Assembly (NCBI RefSeq): GCF_028389875.1
Contig: NC_084666.1
Span: forward strand, 66,906,422 to 66,970,421
DNA from: Rhea pennata
Taxonomy: Eukaryota; Chordata; Aves; Rheiformes; Rheidae
DNA: 64,000 nt
Reading direction: 5' to 3'
The notes under the pieces were generated by a model that worked only from the letters and a program-made list of their open reading frames with translations, made no database searches and was not told the origin of the DNA. The stretch's first letter is position 1. Every line of letters starts with the position of its first letter. This document shows positions 21,901 through 31,900 of the stretch, in pieces. The translations under genes were made by a program, and so were the position numbers.

Positions 21901-24900
21901 CAGAGGTTGATATATATGAATTATGGTTATTTCTAAATGTGTTGTAAAATGTTTTTGACTGAATTTCAAATTCCTCTGAGTACCTGTATGTTTTCCGCCA
22001 TTGATTTATTGTCCGTCAGCAAGAATTTATTATTTAAATGCATGGAAAAGGTATAGAAATGGCATCTGCTGCAGGCTTTTGAGATCTCTTGTTGTCCTTC
22101 AGTCTTGATCTCGTAAGAGTTCCTCTAAAGGTGATGAAGTAGTTTGAACTCTGCAGCTGCCTGTGAGGATTTTAAATTTGAGAAAGTGAGCTGACACTAC
22201 TTCTGTCCTGCATGTTACTAAGCACTCAGTTTTTGGCTGAAGTTCTGTAGTGTAGCCCTTCAAGAAACTACCATTAAGACATTTCTTACCTGAGTTCTTT
22301 TGTCTAGAGAAGAGTCATTAAAAAAAAAAAAAAAAAAAAGTTAACCATCTAAAGTGCAGCCTAATTGGTGGATATGGGAGTTGCAGCTGGCTTCTTTGCT
22401 GCCTCAGTTCTGTGCAGGACCATTGATAAAAGAATCGGAATGCAACTTGCTTCTAAATGGTGTTTGTGGAGTTGTTTTTTGTTTGTTTGTTTGTTTGTTT
22501 TGGGGGGTTTGGTTCTGGCAGTTCAAAAAACATATTCTCCCCCTACTTGTGCAGGAGGCTGTTGAGGTAGGCTGCCAGGGTGTCTGCTTCAGTGAAGTCT
22601 TCTCAAGAAGGACATTCCTACTTCACGTGCAAATGGAGCACTTGGTCAAAGTTGCACTGAGACCAAAACTCAGAACAATGTCTCAATGTAACTGATTTTA
22701 TCTAGTTTTGTAGAGTACAAAGTGAATGTTCAATGGATGTTTAACTTTTCCTCTTCTCATTTTTTTTTTTTTATGGAGTATTCTGTAGCCAAAACTCCTT
22801 GAGTTTTAGTTCTTTCTAGAAATAAAAACTCAAACTTTTCAAACAGTTTAAAGTGCCACTTTAGTATGAGACTATTTCTGGACAGGTATGCATCTTAAAC
22901 TATACTTTTTTTCTTTAAGTATCTGCTTCAGATATCACTTGTCTTTTGATTATCCTTTAAGAAATACAAAACAATTTATTTTTTTACTGTGCTTTGCAGG
23001 ATGGAATTGAACCAATGTGGGAAGATGAAAAAAATAAGCGAGGAGGACGGTGGCTAATCACACTAAACAAACAGCAGAGACGAAGTGACCTTGATCGCTT
23101 CTGGCTAGAGACAGTAAGCACTATGACCTTATAAGTTGCAACTTAAGAATTCTACATTTATATTTAACGTTTAAATTGGTATGTTCTTCCTGTGTGCTAC
23201 AGACTGAACTACTGACAGCATCAACTGTCCTTTATATTCTGGCTGACAAGCTGTATCTGAAACTCTTTTCAGTAGTGAAGTTTACTATAGCTGTATGCCA
23301 TTGAATACTTCCTTATAAAGGGCAGAAATAGGAATAATTCTACAGGACCAATTAACCTTTATTGTGGAGTGTGCTGGGCATAGCTGTAGAACTACTGGAA
23401 AATAATGCTTTGTCTTGAACATAACACCCACATTTATCTTAACTAGTTAAGTGTAACATCTTATTCACACTTCTATATTCTATTTGTTCTTAGAAGTGAA
23501 CAGTTCTCAGGATTAGATTTTATTTTAGCAAGTCTTCCAGATTCCATTTTATTCTTCTTGTACTTACCCTAACAGAGTAATAATAGTCTTTCTGTACACT
23601 ACAGAAATTCTTACTTTTCCCATTGCTGTTAGTTTTTAGAATAGATTTTTTATCTTAGATATGCTTGTAGAGATGATATGGATTGCAGTAAATGTGTTGT
23701 GCAAAAGGATAGAACTGTATTGTCTAGAAGCCAACTCAAGACAGCCTGAAGATGCTAGTGATCTGAATTTAAGTGATCTGGGTTGCAGGCAGTACAACGC
23801 AAAACAATCTTACCAAATCTGATTTTGCTTTTTTACCCTGCTTTTTTGAGAGACGAGAAGCATTCTACCTCTTAGAGGGCAAAATGACTCGTGGATATCA
23901 AAGTGGAGGTATCCAAAATACTACAGCCCTTGTCAGGGTATTTTTAGGTTCTTTCTACTGTTGAAACTCCTTAAGGAAAGGATGATGGGCATTATACTGC
24001 CAGGTAATGTGACTGCCCATGAGTAAACAGACTGTACTATTTTCGTTTGACCTCCCCATCTAAATGCTTATGTGAGTCTTTTTAATTCTCTGGAGCTATT
24101 TCATATGACTTGGAAAGCACGTAGACAGACTTAAGCAAATAATGATAGAGAACCCAAACACCAGTGTCATATATGCACTAAAACAATTGTTGCTTTTAAT
24201 ACCAGCAGTTCTTTGTAACCAGCTTTTTCCAATAAAAATCAAAAGCATATTCCATTTCCAGTCTCCTGTGAAACAAACTTTTACTGCAACTTATCAATCT
24301 TTACCATTCTGGACTGTAAACTTGATTTGAGTGACTTTCCCTTGTGTGTGTTATGTAGAGCTCATTAAAGATGTGCTTGCCTTTGATGTTGAGCATGGTA
24401 GCCCTCTTTGCCTGTATCTATAGTAAGTGTGTTGACCAGTGGTATTTTAAATGCTTCTCTGTGGCTTGAGCTTAAACATTTATGGTTTTCATTACTCAGT
24501 GAATGTGTACATTCTGTAGTTGAGTATATTGTTTAAAGTATGTCTAATTATACTTGATTTATTCAGTAGCACACATTGTCCATTTTGTATTTCCGTGATG
24601 AAGTCAGCCCTTGCAGCTGTCAGTGATACTGAAAGACTTGCTTTGTTCAAAATGTTGCAAGAAAGTGTTGAATTTCCAAATATGAAATGTGCTGCCACTA
24701 GATTAATTTTTTTCAGAATCACTTTTGACATGTACAGTGCAAATGAAGTAAACGGGCTTCCATTTTTAAGTGAGTACTTTAACGTGCAGAAGGATTTTTT
24801 TGTACAGAATAGACAAGAAATTTCTACAAGAAGTTCTGTTTTGAATATTGAAATTACTCATTAATATACAAATCTAAGGTTAAAGGTTTTAAACACTCAT

Positions 24901-27808
24901 TTCACAGTGTGCATATTGTACAGGGATGTGACCTAATTTAATCTGAGATTCCTGAGGTGTACTACCAATGCCATTTCAAAACTTCTAGAGACCTGTTGGA
25001 TGACTAATATGAGATTTTCCCCCAATTGCAGTACTAGTTTTGATAACAGATTTTCACTTCTGAGTCTGTGGGAACTCTCAAGCTTTCTAAATGTGTTGAC
25101 AGAAAGTAACATTTCATTAAATACCCTTATATTTAAGTTACAACCTGATTTGTCTCCAGATTGATTTACTTCAGAACTGAGGTCAGATCTATGTAGCTGA
25201 TATATACTGCACCAATAGTTCTTTACATTCATTAGCTAGAAAGAACCTGTTAGACAAACCTTAAAATTTGTTACCTATGTGTTAAGTATACTTTAGAAAG
25301 AAGAATAAATTTATTAAGTATTATTTTTACATGTTTTTAGATTTTATGGTGGGGGAGACACTACATAAATGACCAACTTAATGATTGCAGCTGCCAGGAC
25401 AGAAGGCAGAAAAAAATGAAACTCAAATTGGAGGAAAATCTACTGTAACTGAGTTTACATTCACTTACCGCATTTCAAATACTCAAAAGATACTTTGATA
25501 AACAGGAGATTATTGCTGTATGGCAGTTGGCTATAAGCAGTAAAATATAATAGTCCTCAATGCTTTATGGACACTGAAGCCTTCTGGATGGAGCTGGGTT
25601 CTGACTTTGAACTGATACCTTTTAATGATCAATCTTTATTTTGTAGCTGCTGTGCCTTATTGGGGAGTCGTTTGATGACTACAGTGATGATGTATGTGGT
25701 GCTGTTGTTAACGTTAGAACTAAGGGTGATAAAATAGCAATATGGACAACTGAATGTGAAAACAGGGATGCTGTTACGCATATAGGGTAAGTAGTGTGAT
25801 TGATGTCTTGCATAAATATATGAAATGTAATATTGCTTTTAAGGACAGTTTACATGATGCAAGACTCCATGCTGAATCTTCATAGAGATTTTTGGGTACA
25901 AGAAAACATACTTTTAGCAAAAGTAGTCAGGAGAACAGAGCTGTATCTGAAGTTCAAGTAATCCAGTACAGAATTGCTTGCATTCTTGTGTGTATTTATG
26001 TTAGTAATTTCTGTGTACTACACTTGCAGTTTGTGTAATGGAAAATTGAATGCAAATCCTGGCAAAAGCTTTTCATTTCAGAATGAGATGTTTTAAGCAG
26101 CCTCTAAGTAATACGGATTCTGTTGCAGCTTGCCAATTTGTAGAGATATTCAGTACCTGTATGGCATTGGTAAGCTTATTCTAAGGAAAGTGGTGGTGCT
26201 TACATGTAAGGGAGGAAAGGTACTGTAAATTAAGCCCACAAGAATGCTTTTGTACTTGAAAGTAGGCTGGATAAGTGATGTGTTATAAAACTCCACAGAT
26301 GGGTTTTTCTACCCTCTTGTCTCTGCTTAAATACAAAACAAACTGCTGAGTTTCATGGATTTGACAAGAGTAATAGCATGTTACAGTCTTCATTCTGGTA
26401 AGAGGAAATAGTCATCTCAACTTACCATGAGTCTATGCTAGGGAAAACAGTGCTATTGTCTGCTAGTTAGCAAGCATTGCGAAAGCCAGAAGACTTTCTG
26501 CTGTAGTACTGATGCTTTGAAATTACTGTTCAGTTACTGAAGGCTGCTTGAATATTTTTGATTTGTCTTCCCAGCTTAGCACATCTGTTTTAGGCTAAAT
26601 GTTAACTGTCGGGCATAGTTTGCTAACACTTCTCACTTACTGGATGGCTCTCTAACACATTTCTCAGCTAGGCCATTATGAATTCATTGGGGTCTGACTT
26701 TCTTACAGTAGCAATTTAATTTCTGTACAGTATTTTTTTCTGACTTGGAAGGTGAGTGATAGACAGACATGCTGAACTGTGGTACGTACTCTTTACTAGT
26801 AAAGAATAACTTTGTCAAACTTAGGCAGAGTGCATTGTTAGAATGACATTAACTGTTAACAAAGGATCTAAGAGGACTTCATCAGACAACAGTAAAAATT
26901 AAGATTTGTCAAACTGACACAATAACCTTTTGGTAATCTGACTATTTTCAGTCTAACTGTATGCTGCCACACTGACATGACTGTCAAACTACATCAAGCT
27001 TTCATTTTACTGTTAAATTTTAAAATTTGGACTGCTCTGTAAACTGCCACATCATGGTCAGGGTAGGTTAAGATTGGCAACAAATTTATTTAGCTCGTTG
27101 GTAGTTTGCATCTTGCTTGTCCTGTACCAAGAAGGAGCAGCGTGTGTCTACACGGAGTACCATAGTGAATCTAGTGGGATCTGCCTTTAAGGAATTGGCC
27201 AAAGGCTGCTTTCCGTGTATAGTTAAAGACATCTAGTTAGTCTGTGCAACTGAAGCTTGTGATGATAAAACTTACTGTGTTCTAGGGAATTGCTACTTTA
27301 AATGGTTCAGATTACCATCTCAGCACTCCTGAAATGATAGACCACGACTTCCTTGTAGCTGTTTTGTTGCTCTATGTGGGAATATAACTTGCTGATATTA
27401 ATGATATCCACATGAATGCAATAGAATCTGTTCTACTTTTATGTAGGCCTAGTAATTATTTTTTGGCAAGACTTTGTCCTGTTTTGTTAAGCTGCTTTCA
27501 TACAGCAGTGTGTGCTGATTTTGATACAAGCTAGCAAGATCCTGTGTAGTGTCCTTTATTCACACCTGCAAAGTTGTTTCTAAATAGGCAACTATTCTTT
27601 CTTAAGATGTTAGCAGATCCAAAAGTAGGTGTCCTCTTACTAATCTCTTTAAGAGCTCTGCTTAAACTGTTCTATTTCTCTTTTTTTTCTTAGGAGAGTA
27701 TACAAGGAAAGATTAGGACTTCCTCCAAAGATAGTGATTGGTTATCAGTCCCATGCAGACACAGCTACTAAGAGCGGCTCCACCACTAAAAATAGGTTTG
27801 TTGTTTAA
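6928..27808 (+). CDS. EIF4E: EIF4E, eukaryotic translation initiation factor 4E (seven-exon gene, whole coding span)
   Basis: Coding exons 6928-6945, 17583-17689, 18935-19030, 20929-20992, 23000-23113, 25647-25786 and 27694-27808 join to 654 nt: 217 residues plus stop, the same length as I recall for human eIF4E. The product binds the 7-methylguanosine mRNA cap as part of eIF4F and recruits ribosomes; 4E-BPs repress it. All key residues are visible: W56 and W102 (cap sandwich), E103, R157, K159, K162 and W166 (cap contacts), V69 and W73 (eIF4G/4E-BP dorsal site), and S209 (MNK phosphorylation site). The start follows a short leader and begins MATVEP. The variable N-terminal tail (residues 7-30) differs most from the remembered human protein; in the core I noted T158 for A and D174 for E. 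Every intron is GT-AG. No frameshift or stop was seen. Confidence 0.98.
6946..13017 (+). other. EIF4E: EIF4E intron 1, 5' part
   Basis: The first about 700 nt continue the CpG island and are strongly G-rich on the + strand (about 7040-7330). The rest is AT-rich with no exon recognised. It contains a C10A14 tract at 11364-11387 and a C11T7 tract at 11825-11842. The short open frames around 11.3-11.9 kb look like chance. Confidence 0.7.
11364..11387. repeat. C10A14 homopolymer pair
   Basis: Ten C followed directly by fourteen A in EIF4E intron 1. A similar C11T7 tract lies about 460 nt downstream at 11825-11842. Both are simple sequence likely to vary in length and to be error-prone in assemblies. 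Confidence 0.85.
13456..13740 (+). pseudogene. CR1 reverse transcriptase fragment, N-terminal part
   Basis: An open stretch in frame 1 encodes the CR1 RT fingers/palm start: [12 protein letters not shown], then [22 protein letters not shown], then [10 protein letters not shown], ending at a stop soon after the frame is lost near 13706. The usual AFD of the motif reads ALD here. It continues in frame 2 from about 13709. It is part of the dead CR1 and not a host gene. Confidence 0.85.
13706..14140 (+). pseudogene. CR1 reverse transcriptase fragment, middle part
   Basis: Continues the RT in frame 2: [20 protein letters not shown], then [14 protein letters not shown], then the altered catalytic box FLDE (FADD expected), then [20 protein letters not shown] and [20 protein letters not shown]. 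It stops at 14138-14140 inside a triplicated GTGCATTAG motif (14132-14160) that seems to replace normal CR1 sequence. Loss of the second catalytic Asp alone would abolish polymerase activity. Confidence 0.85.
14395..14694 (+). pseudogene. CR1 ORF2 C-terminal fragment
   Basis: The end of CR1 ORF2 is seen in frame 1: [15 protein letters not shown], then [15 protein letters not shown], then [12 protein letters not shown]. It shifts out of frame shortly after ([10 protein letters not shown] in place of the EVVESP-type ending), so the last part is unreadable as CR1 protein. The CR1 3' untranslated tail follows directly. Confidence 0.8.
14743..17582 (+). other. EIF4E: EIF4E intron 1, 3' part
   Basis: AT-rich intron with T-runs near 14820 and 15952-15967 and no recognised exon or RNA gene. 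The acceptor at 17581-17582 is preceded by a T-rich tract. One minus-strand frame (16077-16304) is unrecognised and looks like chance. Confidence 0.65.
17583..17689 (+). CDS. EIF4E: EIF4E coding exon 2
   Basis: 107 nt encode residues 7-41 plus two bases of R42: the acidic, proline-rich flexible tail and then YIKHPLQN, which begins the folded core. H37 and P38 belong to the eIF4G/4E-BP contact surface. AG acceptor and GTAAAT donor. Confidence 0.96.
17690..18934 (+). other. EIF4E: EIF4E intron 2
   Basis: 1,245 nt, GT-AG. It contains a T-run joined to an A-run at about 17754-17777 that could fold on itself. No other structure was recognised. Confidence 0.7.
18935..19030 (+). CDS. EIF4E: EIF4E coding exon 3
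   Basis: 96 nt encode the end of R42 to the first two bases of A74. It carries W43, W46, W56 (cap-stacking Trp), V69 and W73 (the dorsal-face Trp that 4E-BP and eIF4G need). Donor GTAAGT is a consensus match. Confidence 0.97.
19031..20928 (+). other. EIF4E: EIF4E intron 3
   Basis: 1,898 nt, GT-AG, AT-rich. No exon, repeat family or RNA gene recognised. Short frames on both strands look like chance. Confidence 0.65.
20929..20992 (+). CDS. EIF4E: EIF4E coding exon 4
   Basis: 64 nt encode the last base of A74 and then residues 75-95 ([20 protein letters not shown] plus K), ending in phase 0 at GTATGC. This is part of the strongly conserved core. Confidence 0.97.
22320..22339. repeat. A20 homopolymer
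   Basis: An uninterrupted run of twenty A in EIF4E intron 4. No retrocopied gene body was recognised upstream of it. Confidence 0.85.
22481..22500. repeat. (GTTT)5 microsatellite
   Basis: Five perfect GTTT units, preceded by a T-run and followed by TGGGGGG, in EIF4E intron 4. Likely length-variable. Confidence 0.85.
23000..23113 (+). CDS. EIF4E: EIF4E coding exon 5
   Basis: 114 nt encode residues 96-133, phase 0 at both ends. It carries W102 and E103 (cap sandwich and guanine recognition), W113 and W130, and the basic stretch [13 protein letters not shown]. Donor GTAAGC. Confidence 0.97.
23114..25646 (+). other. EIF4E: EIF4E intron 5
   Basis: 2,533 nt, GT-AG, AT-rich. Nothing beyond short chance frames (for example 24520-24864 +) was seen. 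Confidence 0.65.
25647..25786 (+). CDS. EIF4E: EIF4E coding exon 6
   Basis: 140 nt encode residues 134-179 plus two bases of G180. It carries R157, K159 and K162 (phosphate contacts of the cap) and W166. T158 and D174 are the two core positions that differ from human as I remember it. Donor GTAAGT. Confidence 0.97.
25787..27693 (+). other. EIF4E: EIF4E intron 6
   Basis: 1,907 nt, GT-AG with a strong T-rich tract before the acceptor at 27692-27693. No other feature recognised. Confidence 0.65.
27694..27808 (+). CDS. EIF4E: EIF4E coding exon 7 (terminal)
   Basis: 115 nt encode the end of G180 to V217 and a TAA stop at 27806-27808. It carries [19 protein letters not shown] with S209, the MNK-kinase phosphorylation site, and ends in RFVV like other vertebrate eIF4E proteins. 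Confidence 0.98.
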
Positions 27809-28424
27809 GAAGACACCTTCTGAGTATTCTTTCATAGGAGACTGCGTCAAGCAATCGAGATTTGGGAGCTGAACCAAAGCCTCTTCAAAAGCAGAGTGGA
27901 CTACATTTAAATTTGATTTCCATCTAAATGTTGCTAAGATTTGTGAGAAGTCTCATTTGCCTTTGTCTTGTACTTCTGTGTTCAATTTTTTCTATTTTGG
28001 CTGAAGTAACCATTACCAATCAGAATGTCAGTACACTTCACCTCCCCCCATCCCTAAATCCATAAAAGATTTCCTGGCCCACTCTGTAATAGCTTGGTAG
28101 AAACATTACTCTTACAAAAAAAAAAAAAAAAACCATTCGTTTATCCACAGTATTCAGAAAAAGTTGCATTTCTGTACCTGCAGGAAATTATTCTGTTTTA
28201 TATTTGCATTGTATGCAGTAACATTTTGCTGGTTTGGAAAGAGTATGGTGCATACAGTTTTCTAGCAATTTTTTTATACAGCATCATCTTTGCTGTAACC
28301 TATGCTGATGGCTGCTAGATTAATTTATTTGTTTTCCCTATTTGATAACATTAGTGATATTTTGATTTCAGTTGTTTTTGCTCATGTAACATTGGTGAAG
28401 AATCTGGGAATATGACAAAGGTGG

Positions 28425-28430
28425 AATAAA
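28425..28430 (+). promoter_or_regulatory. EIF4E: Proximal polyadenylation signal of EIF4E
   Basis: AATAAA in the context GTGGAATAAACATTAATTTT, followed within 30 nt by T/G-rich sequence. Use would give a 3'UTR of about 0.64 kb. Its surroundings seem conserved with mammals. Confidence 0.65.
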
Positions 28431-28724
28431 CATTAATTTTGTGCATTCTTTGGTAAGCTTTTGGTTTTTTTGTAACATCAAAGCTTTGCTACAAATTTAT
28501 GCATTTCAGTCAAATCAGTGATCTGTTTGTGATTTCCTAAACATAATTGTGGATTTTTTTAATGTAACACCATAATTTACATTCCTTACTAGAAATAGTA
28601 TGTCTGTTTTTGTATCTTATGCTGTATTTTAACACTTTGTATTACTTAGGTTATTTTGCTTTGGTTAAAATGGCTCAAGTAGAAAAGCGGTCCCATTCAT
28701 ATTAAGACAGTGTACAAAACTGTA

Positions 28725-28730
28725 AATAAA
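28725..28730 (+). promoter_or_regulatory. EIF4E: Distal (main) polyadenylation signal of EIF4E
   Basis: AATAAA in CTGTAAATAAAATGTGTACA, followed by a GT-rich stretch. This matches the end of the standard human EIF4E mRNA as I remember it, so it is the best candidate for the main 3' end. Confidence 0.8.
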
Positions 28731-28895
28731 ATGTGTACAGTGAATTGTCTTTTAGACAACTAGATTTGTCCTTTTATTTCTCCATCTGTACAGCAAGTAT
28801 TTGTACTTGTGACAAGGCAGTCTCTACTGTGGCTTCTATTGTAGTGTGTTTTCTAAGAAGATCAAGTCTGGAGCTATAGTTTTAGTAAAACTTTT

Positions 28896-28901
28896 AATAA
28901 A
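28896..28901 (+). promoter_or_regulatory. Possible third polyadenylation signal
   Basis: A further AATAAA, 171 nt downstream of the main one, with T-rich sequence after it. It could extend the EIF4E 3'UTR or be chance. Confidence 0.35.
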
Positions 28902-31900
28902 TCTTTTAGTTAGCACCCTTCATCAAAGTGAAATTATGTTGATGTGGCTACTGTTTTTTCTTAGTGGCTGGTGCAACTGATTATGCTTTGTGCTTTTTTT
29001 TCTTGACTTTAGTGAACACCAACTGAGAAGTTCAAAGGTACATAGAAAGCTCTCTGGTTTCAGGTGGGAACTACAGTAAAAGCTCTGAAGTACTTTAAAT
29101 ATACACTTGCTATATGAATTACAAGTAAAGTGCATTAGAGACAGCTATAAAATGAAAGGATGTCAAGAACTAAGTGGTCTGTTATTAGGTGCATCTTGTA
29201 AGAAAATGAAACTTTTTTTATTGGCTTGAAAATTATGGCATTGTGGATTAGCTTGGCTTGCTGGTTTGGGAAAAAATTTGAGGAGGTCTAGTGAGTTTAA
29301 CTTTTTGGTTTGAGTGCAGCATAAGATTTTTTTTTCATTATGCTCTAAAAGTAGAACATAAGGCAAATCAATAATGTATTGTTAATTTCTTGATCTTTTG
29401 TGTATGAGATCCTTTAAGGTCTTGCCAGGGCTGTTTAGCCTTCAGTCAAACTTTAAGGCAGATGTTCACTGTGTTTTTTGATCTTTTAAGTGGTAACCCC
29501 TTAAAGGAAGTTTAGTCTCAGGTAATACAGCCTCAGTTGAATCAGGCTTTTATAATCTGACTGACTGAGGTGCTTACGTGTTTCTGTGTGCAGAGATGGA
29601 CTTATACTTTTGTGTACATTTTGTGTACATTACACCAAAATGGTATTACATTGTTCTGGATCCTTTGTCCATTTAAATGAAGCCTTTGAAGGCATCTGAT
29701 GACACTGTTTCAGTGTTGGTTGTTAACTAGGATTAGTTGGAGGTGGAGAGAACTATGAGGCTGTTTGTATTCTGGTTTCTGTCGATTGTGGTGTAATTGG
29801 CTGCCTGTCCTAATTCTGTAGTGTGCAAATCAAGTCTGGTTTTCTTTAATAGGACTGTCTGTAGTAGACTGTATTTATCTCTGCCATTTGCCAACTTAAC
29901 TGCTTGAAATAGTTCTTTTCAATTGAAGTAAGCTTCTCAAACTAAATTTCTCTGAACTACTTCAGTATCATCAGTCTCAAGTTGAGCAATGTTTATAATG
30001 GCTTTGCCAATTCCTAATAAACTGTGTGTATATATAGGATACATATGCATATCTCCTAAATTGGTAATATCTATACTTATGAAAAAGTAAAGATAAATTA
30101 ATCTCCTGAGTGGTAAGACAAGATTGTCTAGGTATATGTAACTTGGGAGCACTGGAGCAAGGCTCACTAAAAATCAGCATAGTAAAGTTGAAAAGTGTGT
30201 GTAATGCTGGCCTTATAAAGAGCTTTGAGATTAAATTGAGTGCTGTTGGGAGAAGTAGGTAGTATTGCTTTTGTATTTAATTTCAGTGAAAGACTGAACA
30301 GAGCATCATTCAGGGTAGCAGCAGATGGTTTGCTAGAAGAGTTGGTGTTGGTCTCTTATCTTGAGCCTGAACTAACTTAAGCAGACCAAGTAACTTGTGA
30401 CTGACTTGCACTGTAATGTGAAAATTTCCAGTAGGTTGATTTGTGGCTCTTCGCTGCTCAGATAAATGTTGGTTCTGGGAGAGTTGAGTGAAAATTTAAT
30501 TACATACTTGTTATATCAAATACCTCACCTGTGCCTTGAATTCATTGCTCAAAGAAACAACTGACCATGAGTTTATCTTCAACTTGTGAATCACTTGAGG
30601 CAGCATACTCCATGTTGTCCTGATTATAATGGTGTAGTTTTTGTTCTTAGTGTGGAAGGAAGCTAAGAGCTTTCCATTCTGCATATTAATAAAATGGCCA
30701 CAGGATTGTAAGAAGGAAAACAGTGGAACATATTAAATTTAATTCTCTAGTTGTAATTACATATAGTTAATACATGTAACTAAGCTTCCAGCCAGGGGGA
30801 TGTAGCCATTGTCAAAGTGGTGATGGTATTTTAGTAAGCCTAAGATGACTAAAGAATAATGGTTTGAAGCTTCTGTTCTGGAGTGTTCTTAAATGGAACA
30901 AAGCCTGTGTGGGAAGAAGACAAAGCAGAAACTGATGCTGTGCTCAGAGGTGTAAGAATGTGTCAAAACACAGCCTGTGAAGAAGGGGAGAAAGACAAGG
31001 AAGTATTGGTTAACAAATTTGGGGTGTACTCTAAGTCTGTGCAGTGCTTTCTGATTGTCCCTTTTTATTTGTCCTGCTGCATTGTCACTGTCTGTGTTTC
31101 AGGCTGTTTCTAGTTCAGGAAACTAATTTTTTTGAGTTACCCAAATTCTGGGAACTTGGAAGAGTAGTTTGTAGCAAAGCTTGGACTGAATTCAGAACTT
31201 CCATCCTACTTAATGGAATCTTTCCTACAGAAATGCTTGAAAAAATATTCTGGACTTAATTTCAGCCTTACTAAAAGCAAAGAAAGCATTGCATTTCAAT
31301 GTAGTAAAGTGGCATGGATCATCTTAGTAGTGTTAAGATCTCCGATGTAAACTCCCTTGTTTCTGAGGACCTCTATTTTTAAGGCTGGGTCTGATGCTTG
31401 TAAACTTAGATTTTAAAGAATGTTCTGTGCAGAAGTACTGAACTAAATGGCTGGCCTCAGCCAAACACATAGCTTTCTGACCATCTAGCTCTGTGGTTTT
31501 ACATGAATTCCTGTCAGTTCATTTCTCTCAAATAATCAATTCTACAGTTTTTTGACTAGGTTTTAATTGAGTCTTACAATAAAGCTCCTCTACAGAATTT
31601 GTGCCTTTCCATATTGGCCAAGATGTCCTGTTTGGAAACACTGTTGCAACAGTTTACTTTAGTAGTTTTATTTTAGATTAATTCTATTTTCTGCATGTAT
31701 GTGAGCTCTCTTCCTCTCCTTTTCCCTGCTACCTGCTAAGAAATGGATAAAGCAAATAAAAAGGACATCAAAAGCAGGAGTTCATACCTGACCATTTCAA
31801 GGCATTTCCTACCTGTCTATCCAGACTAGAAGGATGAGAGTGCAGAGCATCTGAGCAAGCAGCTCAGTGGAGCCAGCTCCAGAGTCTTAGCTATGCAGTG

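Larger units (their letters stand above)
20993..22999 (+). other. EIF4E: EIF4E intron 4
   Basis: 2,007 nt, GT-AG. It holds a T-run near 21283-21297, an A20 run at 22320-22339 and a (GTTT)5 microsatellite at 22481-22500. No exon was recognised; the open frame at 22354-22695 lies over simple sequence and is unrecognised. Confidence 0.65.
27809..28750 (+). other. EIF4E: EIF4E 3' untranslated region
   Basis: About 940 nt from the stop codon to just past the AATAAA at 28725. Large parts match the human 3'UTR as I remember it, including the first stretch after the stop, the part before the AATAAA at 28425, and the last 70 nt. It includes an A-run at about 28117-28132 and AU-rich stretches (ATTTA at 28323-28327), a setting for AU-rich-element binding proteins. 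The cleavage point is inferred. The small open frame within it (28094-28318) is not a gene. Confidence 0.85.

Noticed and set aside
28094-28318. 74-codon plus-strand frame
   Set aside because: It lies in the EIF4E 3'UTR and begins over an A-run; a noncoding part of the mRNA.
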